This document shows positions 19,128 to 27,375 of a stretch of 64,000 nt of DNA, piece by piece (positions within the stretch are counted from its first letter, which is position 1; every line of letters begins with the position of its first letter). The notes beneath the pieces are model-generated. The model saw only the letters and a list, made by a program, of their open reading frames with translations. It had not been told where the DNA came from and did not search any database. Location: contig NZ_JAVHLD010000013.1 in the NCBI RefSeq assembly GCF_031082295.1, forward strand, positions 1 to 64,000, written 5' to 3'. This DNA is from Humidesulfovibrio sp. (GTDB lineage Bacteria > Desulfobacterota > Desulfovibrionia > Desulfovibrionales > Desulfovibrionaceae). A program made the translations under genes and the position numbers.

Positions 19128-20435
19128 ATGGCTAACAGAATCATCCAGGTCGAGGAAAAGGTCCCCTTTCTTCAGGGTATCCCTCTAAGCTTCCAGCATC
19201 TTTTTGCCATGTTCGGGGCGAGCGTTCTGGTGCCGACCCTGTTCAAGATCGACCCGGCCATCGTGCTCTTGATGAACGGCATCGGCACGCTGATCTACCT
19301 GTTTTTGTGCAAGGGCAAGGCGCCTGCCTTCCTGGGCTCCAGCTTCGCCTTTCTCTCGCCAGTCTTCGTGGTGCTGGGCACAAACCAGGAACTCTGGGGC
19401 GGCAACTACTCCTATGCGCTGGGCGGGTTCATCGCCTCCGGCTGCATGTTCATCCTCGTTGCACTCATCATCTGGAAATTCGGTTCTGACTGGATCAAGA
19501 CCGTGCTTCCCCCGGCTACCATGGGTCCCATCGTGGCGCTCATCGGGCTGGAACTGGCAGGCGTGGCCACCGGCATGGCGGGCATCATGCCCGATGCCAA
19601 GACCGGCGGCTATGACATGAACGCTGTCATCATCTCCATGGTCACGCTGATGACCGTGGCCTTCGGCTCACTGATCTTTCGGGGCTTCATGGCTGTCATT
19701 CCCGTGCTTGTGGGCATCGCCGCGGGCTACGCCACCTCCCTCGGCCTCGGCGTCGTCAAGTTCGACGCCATGCTTGCCGCGCCGATCATTGCCATGCCCA
19801 CCATGTACATCCCCAAGTTCGACATCAACGCCGTGCTGATCATCATCCCGGCGGCACTGGTGGTCATCTCCGAGCACATCGGTCACCTGGTGGTCACCGG
19901 CAACATCGTCGATAGGGACTTGGTGAAGGATCCCGGGCTGCACCGCTCGCTCATGAGCGACGGCGTGTCCACAGTGCTCTCCGGCTTCTTCGGCTCTGTG
20001 CCCACCACAACATACGGCGAGAACATCGGCGTCATGGCCATCACCCGCGTGTACTCCGTGTGGGTCATCGGCGGTGCGGCTGTGATCTCCATCTTCCTTG
20101 CCTTCGTCGGAAAACTCTCGGCCTTCATCCAGTCCATTCCGGTTCCAGTCATCGGCGGCGTGTCGATCCTGCTGTTCGGCGTCATCGCAGCCTCGGGCAT
20201 CCGCATGCTTGTGGAGAGCAAGGTGGACTACTCCAAGCCCATCAACTTGATCCTGACGGCCATCACGTTCATCGTCGGCATCAGCGGCGCTGCTGTGAAG
20301 CTGGGCACGGTGCAGCTCAAGGGCATGGCGCTGGCCACGGTGGTCGGCATGATCCTGTCGCTTGTGTTCCACCTGCTTGAGCGCGCGGGTTTGCTGAACT
20401 CTGGCCCTGCTGTGTCGGAAACCGCCGACGTCTAG
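19128..20435 (+). CDS. uraA: Uracil-xanthine permease
   Basis: PLSFQHLFAMFGASVLVPTLFKIDPAIVLLMNGIGTLIYL, nucleobase:cation symporter-2 family features. Confidence 0.93.
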   Translation: MANRIIQVEEKVPFLQGIPLSFQHLFAMFGASVLVPTLFKIDPAIVLLMNGIGTLIYLFLCKGKAPAFLGSSFAFLSPVFVVLGTNQELWGGNYSYALGGFIASGCMFILVALIIWKFGSDWIKTVLPPATMGPIVALIGLELAGVATGMAGIMPDAKTGGYDMNAVIISMVTLMTVAFGSLIFRGFMAVIPVLVGIAAGYATSLGLGVVKFDAMLAAPIIAMPTMYIPKFDINAVLIIIPAALVVISEHIGHLVVTGNIVDRDLVKDPGLHRSLMSDGVSTVLSGFFGSVPTTTYGENIGVMAITRVYSVWVIGGAAVISIFLAFVGKLSAFIQSIPVPVIGGVSILLFGVIAASGIRMLVESKVDYSKPINLILTAITFIVGISGAAVKLGTVQLKGMALATVVGMILSLVFHLLERAGLLNSGPAVSETADV

Positions 20436-20461
20436 CCTCTTCCTTCTCCTCAAAACAATTC

Positions 20462-20500
20462 AGGCCCCTGCGAGACCATCGCGGGGGCCTGTTCTTTTCG
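20462..20500 (+). terminator. Rho-independent terminator downstream of uraA
   Basis: AGGCCCCTGCGagaccatCGCGGGGGCCTgttctttt. Confidence 0.75.
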
Positions 20501-20521
20501 CCAAGCCGACCTGCAAGGTGG

Positions 20522-20962
20522 TTACAAGTCTTCTTCGCTGAGGACTTCAATGCCAGACGACAGCAGCAAGGCCGCCAGCATCCCATCGCCGGGGACGAGT
20601 TTGCTGCTGAAAGACCCGTCGTATACCATGCCTGCCCCGCAGGACGGGGAACGGGCCTTGAGCACTGCTCGGCGGCAACCAGCCTCCTGGGCGAGGGCAA
20701 GGCATTTGTGCGCGCCAGCGAGAAAGGCCCCTGTCACGTCATCGCCGGAGCGGTCTATGGCGCGGCCTTCACGCAGCTCCACGGGATTGCGCGGGGTGCC
20801 AAGCCCGCCCAGGACCTCCGGGCAGACCGCTATCACCCGCCCAAGGCTGGCAAGGCGCAGAATCTCCTGCTGCGGAGCAGAGCTTCCATCGTAACGGCAG
20901 GCCTCTCCGGCCAAGCAGGCGCTAACAAGAATAATTTCGTTGGCATTCAAGACGAGAGGCAT
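20522..20962 (-). CDS. DUF523 domain protein
   Basis: ILVSACLAGEACRYDGSS...VIAVCPEVLGGLGTPRNPVEL...AVLKARSPSCGAGMVYDGSF. Confidence 0.88.
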   Translation of the reverse strand: MPLVLNANEIILVSACLAGEACRYDGSSAPQQEILRLASLGRVIAVCPEVLGGLGTPRNPVELREGRAIDRSGDDVTGAFLAGAHKCLALAQEAGCRRAVLKARSPSCGAGMVYDGSFSSKLVPGDGMLAALLLSSGIEVLSEEDL

Positions 20963-20990
20963 CGTTTCTCCTGGCGCCATTTGCTGGATG

Positions 20991-21968
20991 CTAGTCCTGA
21001 CTTTGCTTGTCGGTCGCATCCTCGCCTGCGTTTCCGGCATGCGGATGGGCCTTGTCGTACACTTCCATGATGCGCCGCAAATCCAGGTGCGTATAGCGTT
21101 CGGTGGTAGACAGCCGGGAATGGCCCAGCATCTCCTGTACGCTTCGCAGGTCTGCACCGGCCTGGAGCAGGTGCGTGGCGAAGCTGTGGCGCAGGGTATG
21201 GGGATGCACATCCTGCCCGATGCCCGCCCCTGCCGCCAACCTCGCAACGATGCGCTGGGCCTCGCGCCGCGTCAGCGGGCCGCCGCGCACGCCCACAAAC
21301 AAGGACTCCTGGCTCACATCCGGCACCATCTCATGGCGTATGCGCAAGTACTCTACCAAACGTTCCCGTGCGGCCTCGCTCAATGGTGCCAACCGCTCCT
21401 TGTTGCCCTTGCCACGCACGCGGACAAACCCCCTGTCCGTGCGCACGTCGTCAGTGGTGAGAGACAAAGCCTCGCTCACGCGGAGTCCTGACCCGTACAG
21501 CACTTCCACAAGGGCCAGGTCACGCAGACCAAGGGCGCCGGGAGCGACCTGCCCCTCCATGACGGCCACGGCCTGGTCGACATTGAGCGTGCGTGGCTGC
21601 CGCTTTTCCTGCCTGGGATTGCGCAGGCCCGAGAGCGGATTCTTCTGGAGCAGCTGATTCTTCAGCAGATATGTGAAGAGGGAACGCAGGCTCGAGAGCT
21701 TGCGCGACATGCTGGACTTCTTCAGGCGCAACCGGTGCAACTCGGCCAGAAAGGCAGTGGCATCCTCTCGGGTTATGGACTCATAATCCTTGAGGCTGCG
21801 TGCGCGGCGAGCAGCCAGGAAGGCTTCGAACTGGTCAAGGTCGGCGGCATAGGCGCGCACCGTGGCGGCGGAATAGCCCTTCTCAATCTCAAGAAACGCG
21901 AGGAAGCCCTGGCAGACTTCCGGAAGATCCGCGCCAGGGTTAGTCCGCTGAGCGCCTGTCGAGGACAT
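20991..21968 (-). CDS. xerC: Tyrosine recombinase XerC/XerD
   Basis: SAM-like N-terminus plus catalytic R...HTLRHSFATHLLQAGADLRSVQEMLGHSRLSTTERYTHL. Confidence 0.92.
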   Translation of the reverse strand: MSSTGAQRTNPGADLPEVCQGFLAFLEIEKGYSAATVRAYAADLDQFEAFLAARRARSLKDYESITREDATAFLAELHRLRLKKSSMSRKLSSLRSLFTYLLKNQLLQKNPLSGLRNPRQEKRQPRTLNVDQAVAVMEGQVAPGALGLRDLALVEVLYGSGLRVSEALSLTTDDVRTDRGFVRVRGKGNKERLAPLSEAARERLVEYLRIRHEMVPDVSQESLFVGVRGGPLTRREAQRIVARLAAGAGIGQDVHPHTLRHSFATHLLQAGADLRSVQEMLGHSRLSTTERYTHLDLRRIMEVYDKAHPHAGNAGEDATDKQSQD

Positions 21969-22884
21969 AGCAGCTCTTCACGTTTTCCTTGGCCTTTTTC
22001 TTGAGCCCCATGGCGATGGCCGAGGCTTCGCCATAGTGCTTGAGGCGGCCGCCGGTGTTGAACACCACGGCGATGGACAGGGCCATCAACGGAAAGGTGC
22101 GGATTTCGCCCTGGCGGTCAGTGGAGACAATGCTGCCGCGCTCGCGGTCATCCTCATCGTAGAAATGCGGGACGATGCCGTCAAAGGCCTCCACAACGCG
22201 CCTGCAGGCTTCCTCGGCAATCTCACCGGGTACGATGAAGACGTAGTCGTCGCCGCCCACGTGGCCCACAAAGCTGCGCACGCCGGAGAAGCCGCGGATG
22301 GTGTTGACGATGACCCGGGCGGTCATCATGAGCACCTCGTCACCTCGAGAGAAGCCGTACTTGTCGTTGAAGGACTTGAAGTAGTCCAGGTCGCAGTAAG
22401 CCAGGGCAAAGTCGTCCTTGCGGTCGATCAGATCCTGGATGCGGCTAATGATGCTGGTGTTGCCCGGCAGCTTCGTCAGCGGGTTGGCGTCCATTGCGCG
22501 CGATGCCCGGCACAGGGTCAAGTGCACACGCTCGCGAGCCTGGTTCGGCTGGAAAGGCCGCACAAGGAAGTCGTCCGCCTCGATCTCGTTCCAGTTCCAG
22601 GGCTTTTCCAGGTCGTCGGCATCCAGGCACAAGATCACCGGCAACTGGCGGTACACATTCTCGCTTTTGACGATGGTTGCGACCTCGGTGCTCGGGATGT
22701 CGGACAGACGGTTGTCCACCACCAGAATGTCTGGAGGCTCGTTGAAGATGATCTCCATGGCACGCCGACCGCGATCAATGATTGTCCACTCCACGTCGGA
22801 GGGGTCCCAGAGGCTGCGGAACAGTGCCGCGAGCTCCGGGTCCGGAGAGAGCAGGATGCCACGCTGCTGGCGGTGGAAGAGCAT
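21940..22884 (-). CDS. Response-regulator-like protein with variant GGDEF domain (GGDDY)
   Basis: REC-like N-terminus (DILVVDNRLSD), then NPLTKLPGNTSI...AYCDLDYFKSFNDKYGFSRGDEVL...HVGGDDYVFIVPG. Overlaps the xerC start by 29 nt. Confidence 0.82.
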   Translation of the reverse strand: MLFHRQQRGILLSPDPELAALFRSLWDPSDVEWTIIDRGRRAMEIIFNEPPDILVVDNRLSDIPSTEVATIVKSENVYRQLPVILCLDADDLEKPWNWNEIEADDFLVRPFQPNQARERVHLTLCRASRAMDANPLTKLPGNTSIISRIQDLIDRKDDFALAYCDLDYFKSFNDKYGFSRGDEVLMMTARVIVNTIRGFSGVRSFVGHVGGDDYVFIVPGEIAEEACRRVVEAFDGIVPHFYDEDDRERGSIVSTDRQGEIRTFPLMALSIAVVFNTGGRLKHYGEASAIAMGLKKKAKENVKSCYVLDRRSAD

Positions 22885-22907
22885 GTGGGCCAAGGAGTTC
22901 TCCGTGG

Positions 22908-23780
22908 TTAGGCCTTTCCGCCAGACGCCATGGCGTCCTCGGGTGCGAAGTTGACACCGGAAACCTCGGACAGGTTCTCGGCGAAGCTGTCCAGCACGCT
23001 GTCCAGGTCCGAAAACTTGATGTTCAGGGTCTTCAGCACCTGGGGAGACAAGGGCACTGCCTGGTCGTCGCCCCCGGAACCGTACTCGAAGACGCGGACA
23101 ACGAAATCGCCAAGGTGCACCGCAGCGGCATGCATCGGATAGAGTTGCGCGCGCTCGGGATAATGGTGCGAGCCAATGGCTTCCTTGATTGTCGGAGGCA
23201 GGTGCCAGTGTTCGGCCAGCCAGGAGTTGATGCGGTCGTGCCCGAAGCCCAGCACGGCTTTCTCGGCCTCCAGCCAGCGCAGATCCTGGCTGCGCACGGT
23301 CTCGCCGACGGCCTTGTGCAGCTCCGGCAGCTGCACGGCGGCAACAACCTTGCCGAGGTCGTGCAACAGCCCGCAAACACTGTACTCCTCAGGGTCCTTG
23401 AGGCCGGCCTTGCGCGCGATGAGGCCCGTGGCCAGAGCGCAGCCCACGCTGTGCTCCCACAGGCCCTCCATGGCCTTGGCCATGATGTCGAAGACCGAGG
23501 TGGAGATGATGACACCGCGGATGACGTTGATGCCCAGAAGCACGAGCGAGTGCTGGATGGAGCTGATGCGGCCCGGAAAACCGTAAACCGGCGAGTTGAC
23601 CATCTTCAACACCTTGGCCGAGAGCACCTGGTCACGCGAGATGACCTTGGCGATGGCCTCGATGGTGGTGTTGGGGTTCTCCACGAGCTTCGACACTTCA
23701 CCCAACACTTTAGGGAGCGTGGGGAGGTCGCGGATGGACAGAATCTTGCCCTTGGCGCTTGTCTTGAGATCCTCGTCCAT
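22908..23780 (-). CDS. HDOD-domain protein
   Basis: IRDLPTLPKVLGEVSKLVENPNTTIEAIAKVISRDQVLSAKVLKMVNSPVYGFPGRISSIQHSLVLLGINVIRGVI; HD-like HSVGCALATGLIARKAG. Confidence 0.9.
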   Translation of the reverse strand: MDEDLKTSAKGKILSIRDLPTLPKVLGEVSKLVENPNTTIEAIAKVISRDQVLSAKVLKMVNSPVYGFPGRISSIQHSLVLLGINVIRGVIISTSVFDIMAKAMEGLWEHSVGCALATGLIARKAGLKDPEEYSVCGLLHDLGKVVAAVQLPELHKAVGETVRSQDLRWLEAEKAVLGFGHDRINSWLAEHWHLPPTIKEAIGSHHYPERAQLYPMHAAAVHLGDFVVRVFEYGSGGDDQAVPLSPQVLKTLNIKFSDLDSVLDSFAENLSEVSGVNFAPEDAMASGGKA

Positions 23781-23783
23781 GCC

Positions 23784-24116
23784 CTAGCCCTTGCCCTGTC
23801 CGGCCGAAGCCGCGTCTGCGGCGGCCTTGATGGTGAAATATTCGCGCAGGTAAGCCTTGACCTTGACCATGTAGGGGTCGTCGCCAAGGCGGCGGAAGAG
23901 ATGATCCAGCCTCACGACGCGTTCGGACGGATTCTGGCTTGCCGCCACGGCGTCGCCAACGACGAAAATCTTGTCTATGCCCATGCCGTCCAGGCGGTCG
24001 ATAAGGGCCTCGGTAAGCTCCATGCCGGAACCGACAATGGCCATGCCGTTGGCCTTTGTGATGGCCTTGGCCAGCTTCATGCCCGGCTTGGCGAGGGACA
24101 GGGGTATCTTCTGCAT
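23784..24116 (-). CDS. Small protein resembling the N-terminal domain of HD-GYP proteins
   Basis: MQKIPLSLAKPGMKLAKAITKANGMAIVGSGMELTEALIDRLDGMGIDKIFVVG resembles 'pxsxLkpGMxLaexvxxxxGxxLxxxGtxLtexxixrLxxxGixxvxV'. Confidence 0.6.
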   Translation of the reverse strand: MQKIPLSLAKPGMKLAKAITKANGMAIVGSGMELTEALIDRLDGMGIDKIFVVGDAVAASQNPSERVVRLDHLFRRLGDDPYMVKVKAYLREYFTIKAAADAASAGQGKG

Positions 24117-24150
24117 GAATGCTCCAGAACGTGAAGGATGCGGGGATGTG

Positions 24151-25386
24151 TCACGAGAGGCTATAGTACATGCCCGGCCACTGGCGGACAAGCCCCTGCA
24201 TTTCGAGCACCAGGAGCTTGCGGCTCACAACGTGGCTCTCCCAGCCAAGGGACTGGATGAGTGAATCAATGTGCGCCTTGCTTTCAGCGCTCAGGCTGGA
24301 AAGCAGAACCTTCTCGTCATCCGTCAGATTCTCCGGCAAGGCCTTTGGGATGGGCGGCGTAGCCGGCGGCGCAGACGTTGGACGCGGATAGGCCGTTGCC
24401 ATGGCAGACTTCGCTGGAGCGGAAGAGATTCCGACCGACCGCGCCAAGGCTGAAGGAGACTGCTCCGGCAAGGATTTGGGAACGCTGGCCAGTTCCGCGC
24501 TGAACTGAAAGCGCAAGGTGCGCACGATATCTTCCGCGTTCTCCACCAAGGCCGCACCCTGCTTGATGAGCCTGTGGCAACCGGCGAAGGTGGGCTGGCC
24601 GAGGGGGCCTGGCAGGGCAAAGACTTCGCGCCCCTGCTCCGTGGCCAGACGCGCCGTGATGAGGCTCCCGGAACGTGCTGCGGCCTCAGCCACCAGAACA
24701 CCGAGGGACAAGCCACTGATGATGCGGTTGCGGTATGGAAAATTGCGGGCTTCAGGCCTTGTTCCAGGACCGAATTCGCTGACAACCAGCCCGTGGTTCT
24801 CAAGCGCCTGGCGCACGTCCTCGTTCTCTGGCGGATAATGTACGTCGAGGCCTGCCCCAAGCACTGCAATGGAGCTGCCGATGCCGGAAAGCCCCGCCAG
24901 ATGCGCCTGACGATCAATGCCAGCGGCAAGCCCGGACACAACAGTAATGCCGAAGCGGGAAAGTTGCGAGCTTATGCGCTCAACCGACTGCAAGCCAAGG
25001 AGGGTGCATTCCCGAGCTCCCACGACGGCGACGGACGGATTTCGCAGCAGGCTCACATCGCCTTGGACGTAAAGCAACGCGGGGGGATCTGGAATCTCGC
25101 GCAGGCGCTTGGGGAATTTGGGGTCGAACCAGGTAATGACGCGGGCGCCGAAGTTCCGGGCGGCACGATACTCGGCCTCAGCGCCGGGACGCCAGGGTTC
25201 CGCAAGGAAGGCCTCTGTGCGATTCTTGGGGAGAAGTTTTTTGGAGGGCCAGTTTCGAGCATCGGAAACGGCCTCAAAAGCGCTGTCATATCCTGACAGA
25301 ACGCTCTTCCAGGAACGAGGACCGAGGCCCGGCGTATGCCGTAGTGCCAGGCAAGAAAAAAATTCTTTGGCAGCGTTCAGGGACAT
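24151..25386 (-). CDS. dprA: DNA processing protein DprA
   Basis: SVAVVGARECTLLGLQSVERISSQLSRFGITVVSGLAAGIDRQAHLAGL...GSGxI-type Rossmann core and C-terminal winged helix. Confidence 0.93.
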   Translation of the reverse strand: MSLNAAKEFFSCLALRHTPGLGPRSWKSVLSGYDSAFEAVSDARNWPSKKLLPKNRTEAFLAEPWRPGAEAEYRAARNFGARVITWFDPKFPKRLREIPDPPALLYVQGDVSLLRNPSVAVVGARECTLLGLQSVERISSQLSRFGITVVSGLAAGIDRQAHLAGLSGIGSSIAVLGAGLDVHYPPENEDVRQALENHGLVVSEFGPGTRPEARNFPYRNRIISGLSLGVLVAEAAARSGSLITARLATEQGREVFALPGPLGQPTFAGCHRLIKQGAALVENAEDIVRTLRFQFSAELASVPKSLPEQSPSALARSVGISSAPAKSAMATAYPRPTSAPPATPPIPKALPENLTDDEKVLLSSLSAESKAHIDSLIQSLGWESHVVSRKLLVLEMQGLVRQWPGMYYSLS

Positions 25387-25423
25387 GCAAGCGCCAATGG
25401 CGGCCCGGGTAGAGCCGCCGAGT

Positions 25424-26188
25424 TCAACGTCCCAGCTCCGCGAGCTTCTTGCGTGCCGCCGGCGCAGGCTCAGACTTCGGAAAATCCTGCAGAAGCGCGC
25501 GCAAGTAGAGCGATGCATTATCCTTTTCACCAAGCATGGCGTAGGCCATGCCGATCTTGAGCATGGCGGCAGCGGCCTTGTGGTGCTTTGGATAGCGTCT
25601 GGTCACTTCCTTGAAGGACAGGATGGCCTGAGGGTAGTTCTTTTCAACGTAGTGGCTCTCGCCAATCCAGTACAGGGCGTTGGGAACGAGCACGCTGCCG
25701 GGCTCCGAGGCGAGGAACTCCTCAAGAAGCTTACGGCCTTCAGCCGCATGCTCGGCAGTCACCAAGGTCATGCCTTCAGTATACAGGGAAGAACCTTTGG
25801 GTGCTGCGCCAGTCGTGGCCGGTGCCGGACTTGCGGCATATTCCGTCTGGGGCGGTTCCGGCTGGGCATGAACCACGGCAGGAGCCGAAGTCATTGGGGA
25901 GGTGACGGTTTCGGCGTGCTTCTGCGGAGCGACAACACCGCCTGATCCCAGCTGCTGCTCCATGCGCTGAACAGATTCTTCAACGGCCTTCATGCGATCG
26001 GCAAGCTTGCGCTGCTGGTCGCGTCCCCGCTCCTCCTGCTCGCGCTGCCCCTCCTTGAAGTTAAGGAAGTTCTCCTCCAGGCTGCGCAAACGCCATTCCT
26101 CGCTCAAACCGCGCTTGGCGTCCATCTTGCCCGCGCAGCCGCTAAGGGACAAGACGAGCATGGAAACGATAAGGGCTTTATGGCGCAT
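25424..26188 (-). CDS. YbgF/CpoB-like TPR lipoprotein
   Basis: Lipobox LSLSGCAG, coiled-coil, then TPRs (ALYWIGESHYVEKNYPQAILSFKEVTRRYPKHHKAAAAMLKIGMAYAMLGEKDNA). Confidence 0.82.
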   Translation of the reverse strand: MRHKALIVSMLVLSLSGCAGKMDAKRGLSEEWRLRSLEENFLNFKEGQREQEERGRDQQRKLADRMKAVEESVQRMEQQLGSGGVVAPQKHAETVTSPMTSAPAVVHAQPEPPQTEYAASPAPATTGAAPKGSSLYTEGMTLVTAEHAAEGRKLLEEFLASEPGSVLVPNALYWIGESHYVEKNYPQAILSFKEVTRRYPKHHKAAAAMLKIGMAYAMLGEKDNASLYLRALLQDFPKSEPAPAARKKLAELGR

Positions 26189-26328
26189 GAAACTCTCCTG
26201 TTCACCACCTCTTAGGCCAGACAATGAGTTTTGGCAAGAATCTCTAGAGGCTGTCTGAACACCGCAACTTGCCTGTGCCTTGGAAATACGGCAAAGGGTT
26301 TGTAGAACATGAAGAAACAGAGGAACGC

Positions 26329-27297
26329 ATGCCTATAGCCGATCTGTTGCGCATTCCCGCCGCCATGGCCGCTCCGGCCTTCTTCCTGTTTTTTGGCTTG
26401 GCGGCCCTTGGCGCGCCCATCCTTGCGACCATCTGCCTGACGGTTGGCCAAGTGCGCGGGACTCAACACCCTGAAGCTTACGCCAGGCGTCTGCTGCGCA
26501 TGGCCCTCACATGCTCGGTGATTACCAGTCTTGTGCTCGCCTCATCCACAGGCTTTGCCCTGTACCGATTGCCATGGCTCCGGGACTGGGTGCTTGCCGC
26601 GCCGATGGCGCCAGCGTTGACCACACTCGCTATAGCCTCATATTGTGTCTCTCTGCTCGTCCTGCGCTTCTCGCGCAGTTCGTACCGCCCGCATCGCGAG
26701 AATTCGCTGCCCCCAGCCGCAGCCTTGTCCTTGCTGGCCGTGGCCATCCTTTGGCTAGCGCTCTCCCTGTTGCGCGATCTCGCAGCCCAGGCCCAGGCCG
26801 TGCTCGCCGCGAGCCCTGAAGACGGCATCGCCATAGCCAGGCTCATTCTGCCGGACATGACCTCGACGCCCCCACTGCTCTGGGCCGCGGTTCTGGCCAG
26901 CACACTGGCTGCGACCATGTGCGCCGGAGCCTGGAGCCTTGAGTACCTGCTGCTGCGCCGTGATCGCGAACCCTTTGGTCGTGACGCCTTTTCCCATGCC
27001 ATGCGTCTGGCGGCGCGATCCACGCTGCGCTCTGCCCTGCTGGCGGTTTCGTTTCTTCCTGCACTTTGGGGACGGCTTACCGCCATGCCCGGACCGCCGG
27101 AAGAAGCCCAGGCCGTGCGCCTCTTGCTCATTACCTGTGGAGTCAGCGTCCTTTTGTCCTGCGCAATGTGGGGATTGCTCGCGCGGAGCAAGCGACCCTT
27201 CTCAAGCACTCTTAAGGTGCATGGCGCCCTAGCGCTGATCTGGATGGCCCTGACCTGCGCGCTCTCGGCTGCCCTGCTGCACTTCTACGCTGGCTAA
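26329..27297 (+). CDS. Integral membrane protein of unknown function
   Basis: Multiple hydrophobic helices (AAPAFFLFFGLAALGAPILATICLTVG...); no family recognised. Confidence 0.7.
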   Translation: MPIADLLRIPAAMAAPAFFLFFGLAALGAPILATICLTVGQVRGTQHPEAYARRLLRMALTCSVITSLVLASSTGFALYRLPWLRDWVLAAPMAPALTTLAIASYCVSLLVLRFSRSSYRPHRENSLPPAAALSLLAVAILWLALSLLRDLAAQAQAVLAASPEDGIAIARLILPDMTSTPPLLWAAVLASTLAATMCAGAWSLEYLLLRRDREPFGRDAFSHAMRLAARSTLRSALLAVSFLPALWGRLTAMPGPPEEAQAVRLLLITCGVSVLLSCAMWGLLARSKRPFSSTLKVHGALALIWMALTCALSAALLHFYAG

Positions 27298-27321
27298 ACT
27301 CCTCGGCAACTCGATCAAAGA

Positions 27322-27350
27322 AAAGGGGACAGCCCGAAGGCTGCCCCCAT
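27322..27350 (-). terminator. Terminator at the end of the che operon
   Basis: Minus strand: GGGGGCAGCCttcgGGCTGTCCCCttttc. Confidence 0.75.
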
Positions 27351-27375
27351 GCAATCTCATTGAGTCTTGTCACGC

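Noticed and set aside
20991-21968. Tyrosine recombinase as the prophage integrase
   Set aside because: XerC/D-like sequence embedded in a host operon 15 kb away from the prophage; better explained as the chromosomal dimer-resolution recombinase.
21940-23376. Extended 478-aa ORF as a single HDOD-GGDEF fusion
   Set aside because: The upstream part is out of frame with the HDOD gene (22908..23780) and reads as low-complexity Arg/Gly sequence; the start at 22884 is more plausible.
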